From assembly GCA_032622095.1 (NCBI GenBank), contig CP136069.1, positions 167,390,394 through 167,454,393 on the forward strand: 64,000 bases of DNA. Direction: 5' to 3'. Both the position numbers and the translations under genes were made by a program. This document shows, piece after piece, positions 58,391-64,000 of the stretch. The notes below the pieces were generated by a model that searched no databases, was not told where the DNA came from, and was given only the letters and a program-made list of their open reading frames with translations. Source of the DNA: Siphonodentalium dalli (lineage: Eukaryota > Mollusca > Scaphopoda > Gadilida > Siphonodentaliidae). Every line of letters begins with the position of its first letter. The stretch's first letter is position 1.

Positions 58391-59435
58391 TTATTGCACT
58401 CACCCAGCTTCACAAGAGAAGTGGACATCGGAAATATTCGATGAATCAACCTCGAAATCGACCTGGTGTGGACTTTCATGTTTCCGCTGCCTTCGGTGAC
58501 ATTTTGCTCCAACAAACAGTTTATTTTCCAACTTATTTATTGACACGTTGTGGACATAACCTTCGCTATAGTATCTGAAACCTTGCTGACGGGATTTTAA
58601 AGATTTTTCCACCGAATTAAAAAAGCTCATATGCGCGGCTTCACAGTTGTGTCTGTATCAAAGCGGTCTCGGACAAACTACAAAGCCGCGTCAATCATTG
58701 CCATCATGTCTTTGACCTCAAACGACGAGTGAGACATTGTGTTGTCAATTTCATTCGTCCAATTAATAGTAGGGTCACCGGTCCGTGTGTGTCTATACTA
58801 GTAACACTGTCAATTCCGGGTGCCACCAAACGTTATACTTACCATAACTTACGCGCAGTTAACACCGTTTATGCCGGAATCGATCTTGAAAACGTTCTAC
58901 ATGAAACTAATACACTATATTCCCACTAGTCGACGGCAAAATTCAGAGTCGACGTTCTGACATTTCAGCGTCGTCTACGACTAGTCGATTAATCGTTTCA
59001 ACCCTAAATTTCACCTTCGCTTTCTGTCGAGAGGGCAACCATCAAAGCACCTCTAGTGATGGCTGGAAAGTGTTCTCGGAGTTTATCTATCTTGAACTGT
59101 GAAGCATCTTTAACTTTTTTCTCTATTTCTTACCTGACTTCAAGGAAATGTTTTGGAAGATGTGCGGCTTCTGCTGAAAAGGGAGATATTGCATTCTTAG
59201 GAATTATGTAATTCATTTTGTTGACAGAAAACTAATGTTAATCTAGAAATTTAGAATGGCTATATTTATGACATTTGATTACCAGTGGTATATTGAAACC
59301 ATCAATACACAATTATTGTACTAGTAGACACCATCAATACCCTGCCCAATTCTATAACTGAATTCAGCAGAACCTGGATGTGAAAATAAACAATAAGGAT
59401 TTGCTCATTAATGTCGGTGGGCGCTCTTTATGGAG
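58391..59435. repeat. 1,046 bp tandem duplication, unit 2
   Basis: Second unit, ending GGGCGCTCTTTATGGAG before diverging. The units abut directly. Confidence 0.9.
58404..58630 (-). CDS. SWIM zinc-finger gene, exon 1, copy b
   Basis: Translates identically to copy a and has the same GG|GTGAGT donor. Being further from the LINE, it may be the original exon, or the two may be alternative exons. Inclusion of both in series would need a suitable acceptor upstream of each; none is strong. Confidence 0.6.
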
Positions 59436-59492
59436 GGGTGGGTTTTCTGAACTATTATCTGAAACTAGTTCTTTTCCTAATAACGAACTTAC

Positions 59493-59630
59493 TAGTACTT
59501 GTACCAGTGGAAGTGTCAATCACCACTTCACTTTCAATTATCACCTCGCTTTGCGCCATTTCAGTGCCGATTGCTACATGTACAGGGTGGAAATTTCTTG
59601 CAAATGATGCTGCTTCCGCCAGTAAATTGT
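59493..59630 (-). CDS. Candidate upstream exon of the SWIM gene
   Basis: A 138 bp minus-strand segment between acceptor 'tgattgttgcgctgcag' and donor ACTA|GTAAGT, phase 1 at both ends. It reads NLLAEAASFARNFHPVHVAI, then GTEMAQSEVIIESEVVIDTS. An ATG (MAQSEV) inside could alternatively be the start. No domain is recognised; the acidic, Ser/Thr-rich end suggests a disordered tail. Its position 0.9 kb upstream on the same strand suggests the same gene. A phase-1 acceptor 8 bp before the ATG of the SWIM exon (GAAG|CC) would allow joining but is weak. Confidence 0.4.
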
Positions 59631-60059
59631 CTGCAGCGCAACAATCAGAACATGAAACAGTCAAAAAATGTTGAGGTGAGTCTATTTTACATAGTTGGAA
59701 CAAGCTGATATTCACCATGAAGTTCTGAAATTTATTATTGTCACACGTCACAGGTGGAACTGTTAGAATTTGACCATTATACCCATGATCTGTATAAGTA
59801 AACAAGAGCATCATTAGGGCATGGCAAACTAAGCCCTTTAGCCATTTTGATTTGTACGACCGCAAAATAAAATAATAATTTGAGCTTACAAAGAACATCT
59901 GATATACCCCTAATTTCAATGCTAAAATGCGGTTAAATTCGAAGTAAAAAAAGGGCCGTAACTCCTGCAAACATTACCAACCTTGGTTCAGATCAAATAA
60001 TAATTTTAAACTCAACTCTGCTCAACTTGAAAATTAAAAGAGTATTTAAAAGTTCATAC

Positions 60060-60170
60060 TATATTTTTAAAAAGCTGATATAAGAGACACTTGCATATAT
60101 ACAAGTATGAGAATGCGCTGCCACAGCATCTTTAATGCTGCACCAACGCAGCTCCCATCATGAAAGTGTT
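60060..60170. mobile_element. Partial hairpin MITE end
   Basis: Contains CTTTAATGCTGCACCAACGC and the right end CAGCTCCCATCATGAAAGTG of the 798-1038 MITE family, with one decayed hairpin. The terminal TTAA is degraded to TTAG. Confidence 0.5.
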
Positions 60171-60235
60171 AGATATGTTACATTGTGTTCGTTGCTCGCC
60201 TTCTTATTCAATTCATTCTGTTCTTTCCTATTTTC

Positions 60236-60381
60236 CTACTTGGCCCTCTTTCTATCAACGCCATGTTTGCAGTCATAAATTTTGTTCCCGACAATAACAA
60301 ATGGTATTCCATCGTATTTTATTTTTAGCTCGGCTTCATTGTCTTCCCACCGGACTCTAAATGATTTGTTGTCAATATTAT
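60236..60381 (-). CDS. Candidate exon, YDCKHG module
   Basis: Acceptor 'acttcacattttcag' opens at 60381 (phase 1) into NIDNKSFRVRWEDNEAELK, then YDGIPFVIVGNKIYDCKHGV and DRKRAK, reaching TAG at 60236. A donor AA|GTAGGA is possible at 60240. The 'G..Y.C..G.DR' module resembles a segment I associate with invertebrate SWIM/transposase-derived proteins, but this is recollection, not a search. Probably an earlier exon of the same minus-strand gene. Confidence 0.45.
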
Positions 60382-60394
60382 CTGAAAATGTGAA

Positions 60395-61510
60395 GTATAC
60401 ACATGTCATATATATGAACAGATACATTTGAGCATAGCCTCCGGCCACTATAAACACATTTTCAATATTTATATGCAAATGTGTACATAGACTTCGGGCA
60501 CTAAAGACATATTTTCAATATTTTTTTGAAAATTTGGACATCTGGGCACTATACACATATTTTCAATATTTATTTGCAAATGTGTACAAAGCATTCGGCC
60601 ACTATAGACACATTTTCAATATATATTTGCAAATGTGTACATAGCCTTCGACCACTATATATATTTGTAAATTTGGATAGCTTCCAGCCACTAGATGCAC
60701 TTTCAATATATATTTGAAAATTTGAGCATAGCCTCCAGCATCTAAAGACGCACTATCAATATATATTTGAAAATTTGAGCATAGCCTCTGGCCACTAGAT
60801 GCGCTTTCAATATATATTTGAAAATTTGAGCAGAGCCTCCGGCCACTAAAGTCACATTTTCAATATATATTTGCGAATTTGAACATAGCTTCCGGCCACT
60901 AGAAACATTTTTAATAAATATTTGAAAATTTGAGGATAGCCTCCGGCCACTATAGACACATTTTCAATATATTTTTGCAAATTTGGACATAGCCTAAAGT
61001 CACCAGACATATTTTCCATACATAATTGCAAATTTGGACAGCTTCAGGGCACTAGATGCACATATTTTCCATACATATTTGCAAATTTGGACAGCTTCCG
61101 GTCACTAGATGCATTTTCATTATATATTTGAAAATTTTAGCATAGCCTCCGGCCACTAGACACACTTTCAATATATTTTTTGAAAATTTTACCATAGCCT
61201 CCGGCCACTATAGACACATTTTCAATATTTATTTGCAAATGTTTACATAGCCTTCGGTCACTATAGACAGCACACATTTTCAATATTGATTTGCAAATAT
61301 ATTTTCCATATATATTTGCAAATTTGTATAGTTTCCAGCCACTAGATGCACTTTCAATATATATTTGAAAATTTGAACATAGCCTCTAGTCCCTAGACAC
61401 ATTTTCAATATACATTTGCAAATTTGAAATAAGATATTAAAAATTTCAGCATAGCCACTATATTTGCAAATTTGCCTCTGGCCTCTGGACACATTTTGAA
61501 TATATATTTT
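60395..61510. repeat. ~58 bp satellite array, about twenty units
   Basis: Units read 'catagcctccggccactata', 'gacacattttcaatatatat' and 'ttgcaaatttgga', with variable unit length and A/T drift. They are consecutive direct repeats without unique spacers. Confidence 0.9.
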
Positions 61511-61807
61511 TTAGCTTAAAATCTCTTTTATTTATAAGTGTAATTCATTTAATTTTTTGTTGTTTCTATTTTATTATGAAATAAAGCACTTTTATGTATG
61601 CTCTCATTGACATTATTTATATAAAGCAATTCGTAAAATTTGATTCTATTGTAAAAAAAATATGGTTTGATTGCAGTCAATCAATCCATGCATGGGTATT
61701 TGATATATCAGTGTTACAGATTTGGATGCCAAACTTCTGAAGCCCATAATGTTTCCTTCAAATACCCAGTGGACAATATATTTGACCTGATTGTTGAATC
61801 AACCCAC

Positions 61808-61931
61808 ATTTCCTTGATCATTTCTCAAAGAGCTCTTTTCATCAATGTATCACATTAATATAATCAATAAATTTGAAAAATGATCAAGGAAATATGGGTT
61901 ATTACACAAATCGGACTTGGCACTGAAAGGG
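61808..61931. mobile_element. TTAA MITE, internally deleted third copy
   Basis: Keeps the right arm (GATCAAGGAAATATGGGTT, CGGACTTGGCACTGAAAGGG, then TTAA) and a shortened left arm starting in 'cacatttccttgatcatttc'. Confidence 0.7.
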
Positions 61932-61935
61932 TTAA

Positions 61936-63740
61936 GAGGAGACCCTGAATGGATACAAGTAAAATGCTATAGGTAGCCCCAGTAATAGGTAGGATTCCCA
62001 ACTTAAATTATAATGTTTAAGAGAACTTTGGAAATATCATGCCTGACTCATTAGAAATTTTACACAACATATAGATTCAAATTGTTCTCATTGATAATAT
62101 GCTGTTTTTAGATTGACAGCAGCTTATTAAAAACCAAATTCTGAAATGACTATTAAAAATAGCTGGTCACTGTGGTGTCAAGTTGGAATTTTTCCATAGT
62201 TGAAAAGTTTGAGGTATAGTTCTATAACCAGTGGGGAGGGCCACAAATGTTATCATGGACATAGGAGTTAGAATTCCATTGCGGCATTGAAGCCCCCTCC
62301 TGTATCATTAATTATTACTATTATTAGTAGCTAGGGTTGGTGTCAATTTATGTTCTGGGGACATGCATGTATAATGCACAAACTATTCACTCACCCCTCC
62401 CCTGCTCAAACGCCTATGCCCGAACCAGTGGGGAGGGGTGCAAATGTTATTAACTTATATGTACATGGGAGTTGGAATTCCAAGGTGAACACCATTTTGG
62501 GCCCAAATATGTGTGTATTAATTTCAACACTGAATCAACAGTCTACACCATAAAGGAAAAACATCAATTAAAAAATAATACACCAACGTTCTAAAGAGAA
62601 CAATTCCAAGCAGATTTGCCAGACAAATATGCAGACTTGTAAATAATGTAGCCTGTGGGCCTATGCCTATGGCTAATGACTAATAGTGAGTTGTTTTCAA
62701 TATTTCGCCAAGAAATATTTGCAAATCGATCACATTTCCAAAGGTTTTACCCGCAGATTTGCATGGAATTATTATATTAGGTCCAGTTTCCCCGTTCAAT
62801 ATTGCGTCACTTGATTAAATTGATGTTGAATTCCGCTGTTCACTAGTATATGTATGTATACAATGCAGGAGCCGATTACGGCTTTAGGCGCATTGGTTGA
62901 ATAAGGACTTGAGTGCTTTAATTGTTCCCTCGGGTATTATAACTGCAAGAACTAATACCTTGAAAGTTAAATAAACGAAACTTTAATGAAAGGGTTATTC
63001 ACGGTTAAGACTCATTTCACTCAAGTCAAGAGTCAAGTTTGCGATTGGCCAATGTTACGTATTATTTATTATTATTAATAGCCTGGTGTTCATAAACTTG
63101 ATAAAGTTCGCAAGAATTCGGATGTATATATCTTTATATGAGTTAGTTAACTTACCCAGGCACAGTGGCCTGAGTGGGTGACTATAATAATGTTTGAGAA
63201 TTGAGGAGGCCAATCTATTGCCATTATTTATATTCTATTTCTTGGTACGCCTAACTTATAAGTATAAATTAAATGTGTTTATAGTTCGTGTAAACCTACT
63301 ATTTTGATTGAAATTGTGGGTTTTATAAACAGAAAAACTTGATTCGGTTTCTTTCTGGTATTGATCGATAAAACTTGTAGCTTCTTCGAATGAAGAGGTT
63401 ACGCTTCTTCTATCGTCGATTATTGTCATATTTATTTATTTGAAGACAGACGTAAACAAACTTAGTTGCCTTGTGACGTCATCATTTGTGGTCGATATAA
63501 TTATTGGGCGAACACCTCCCAGTCGATGGCCACGTCCGTCGAACATTTGCAACGTTGACCTAACTGAAACGGTACGGAATCTGACGAGGTTTGCCGAATG
63601 CTATGCACCTAGGTCAACTAAATCCACATTAATCATTTAATTTTGAATACGGTTGATTTTGTTTTTCAAATTTAATATTGTTGTTGTGGGGAGGCTGATC
63701 GAAGAAGCAAAATAAATTCGTTTTGTTAATTAGTAAATTT
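61936..63740. other. No recognisable gene; upstream region
   Basis: A diverged direct repeat (CCAGTGGGGAGGG...CAAATGTTAT, about 62230 and 62425) is the only structure seen. The last part may be the promoter or 5' UTR of the gene starting at 63749. Confidence 0.4.
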
Positions 63741-63748
63741 ATTTTACA

Positions 63749-63818
63749 ATGGCGGCCGCCACTGGGGTGGACTCGTTCCTAGCGCTCAGCCTCCACTGCG
63801 CTAAGGCGCAACGTTCCG
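63749..63818 (+). CDS. Possible first coding exon of an unrecognised gene
   Basis: ACAATGG start context at 63749 opens MAAATGVDSFLALSLHCAKA, then QRS, ending in phase 1 at CCG|GTATGT; without splicing a TAG follows at once. The exon begins a GC- and CpG-rich patch (about 63749-63960) in otherwise AT-rich sequence, as expected at a promoter-proximal first exon. The Ala-rich start with a short helix is not diagnostic. The remainder of the gene lies beyond the window. Confidence 0.45.
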
Positions 63819-64000
63819 GTATGTAGCGGAAGCGTTACGTCGTGGAGTTGGACGGAACAGTGAGCGGAGTGTCTGAGCCAGGTACGAGACTACCACTGGG
63901 GCCCATAGGTCCGAATCGCCCGGATGTTAAAACAATTTTTTCAGGTTGATGGAGTATAGAAACTAGTGACGTCACAATTATACTTGCGTCGCTTACGAAC

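Noticed and set aside
59455-59970. 171-codon minus-strand frame taken as a single-exon gene
   Set aside because: Only the 138 bp between a good acceptor and a GTAAGT donor looks coding; the rest reads as non-coding and includes repeat sequence.
1-64000. tRNA and rRNA genes
   Set aside because: No segment with convincing A and B boxes or a cloverleaf was noticed by eye; a covariance-model scan was not possible, so absence is not proven.

Overview
The window looks like nuclear DNA of a repeat-rich, AT-rich metazoan, probably a marine invertebrate. Reasons: isolated short open exons bounded by consensus GT/AG splice sites, no operon-like gene packing, many inverted-repeat DNA transposons, a truncated non-LTR retrotransposon, and tandem arrays with units of about 160 bp like those inside bivalve 'pearl'-type elements. 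A mollusc or other lophotrochozoan is a guess from repeat style only. No tRNA, rRNA, CRISPR array or intact single-exon gene was recognised. All exon calls were made by eye from frame, splice consensus and phase.

Layout. 1-13 kb: nested inverted-repeat elements (TTAA-flanked MITEs, a 1.5 kb TTAA element, a 2.9 kb element with terminal inverted repeats) and a LINE 3' remnant. 13-18 kb: two related elements carrying arrays of ~160 bp units, then two ~0.4 kb TTAA MITEs in opposite orientation on either side of a RecQ-like helicase Walker A fragment. 19-28 kb: a chain of minus-strand exon-like segments, three of them with damaged frames, from a gene I do not recognise. 29-43 kb: array after array of satellite-like units, a clean 736 bp hAT-type element with a perfect 8 bp target duplication, and a second minus-strand exon chain (37.7, 36.4 and 32.8 kb, ending in a stop codon and a poly(A) signal). 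44-52.5 kb: two copies of a 3-4 kb inverted-repeat element carrying a ~65 bp minisatellite, hairpins and a TTAA MITE. 53-60.4 kb: a minus-strand gene with a SWIM-type zinc finger split over two phase-matched exons. Its intron holds a 3.0 kb 5'-truncated LINE flanked by direct repeats of ~285 bp, and the upstream SWIM exon lies in a 1,046 bp tandem duplication. 60.4-61.5 kb: a ~58 bp satellite. 63.7 kb to the end: a GC-rich patch with a possible first coding exon on the plus strand.

Most of the sequence is mobile or satellite DNA. The host genes appear as scattered minus-strand exons, several interrupted or duplicated by it. The most informative loci are the LINE/SWIM locus (53-59.6 kb), the MITE-bracketed helicase exon (16.9-17.8 kb) and the paired elements at 45-52 kb.
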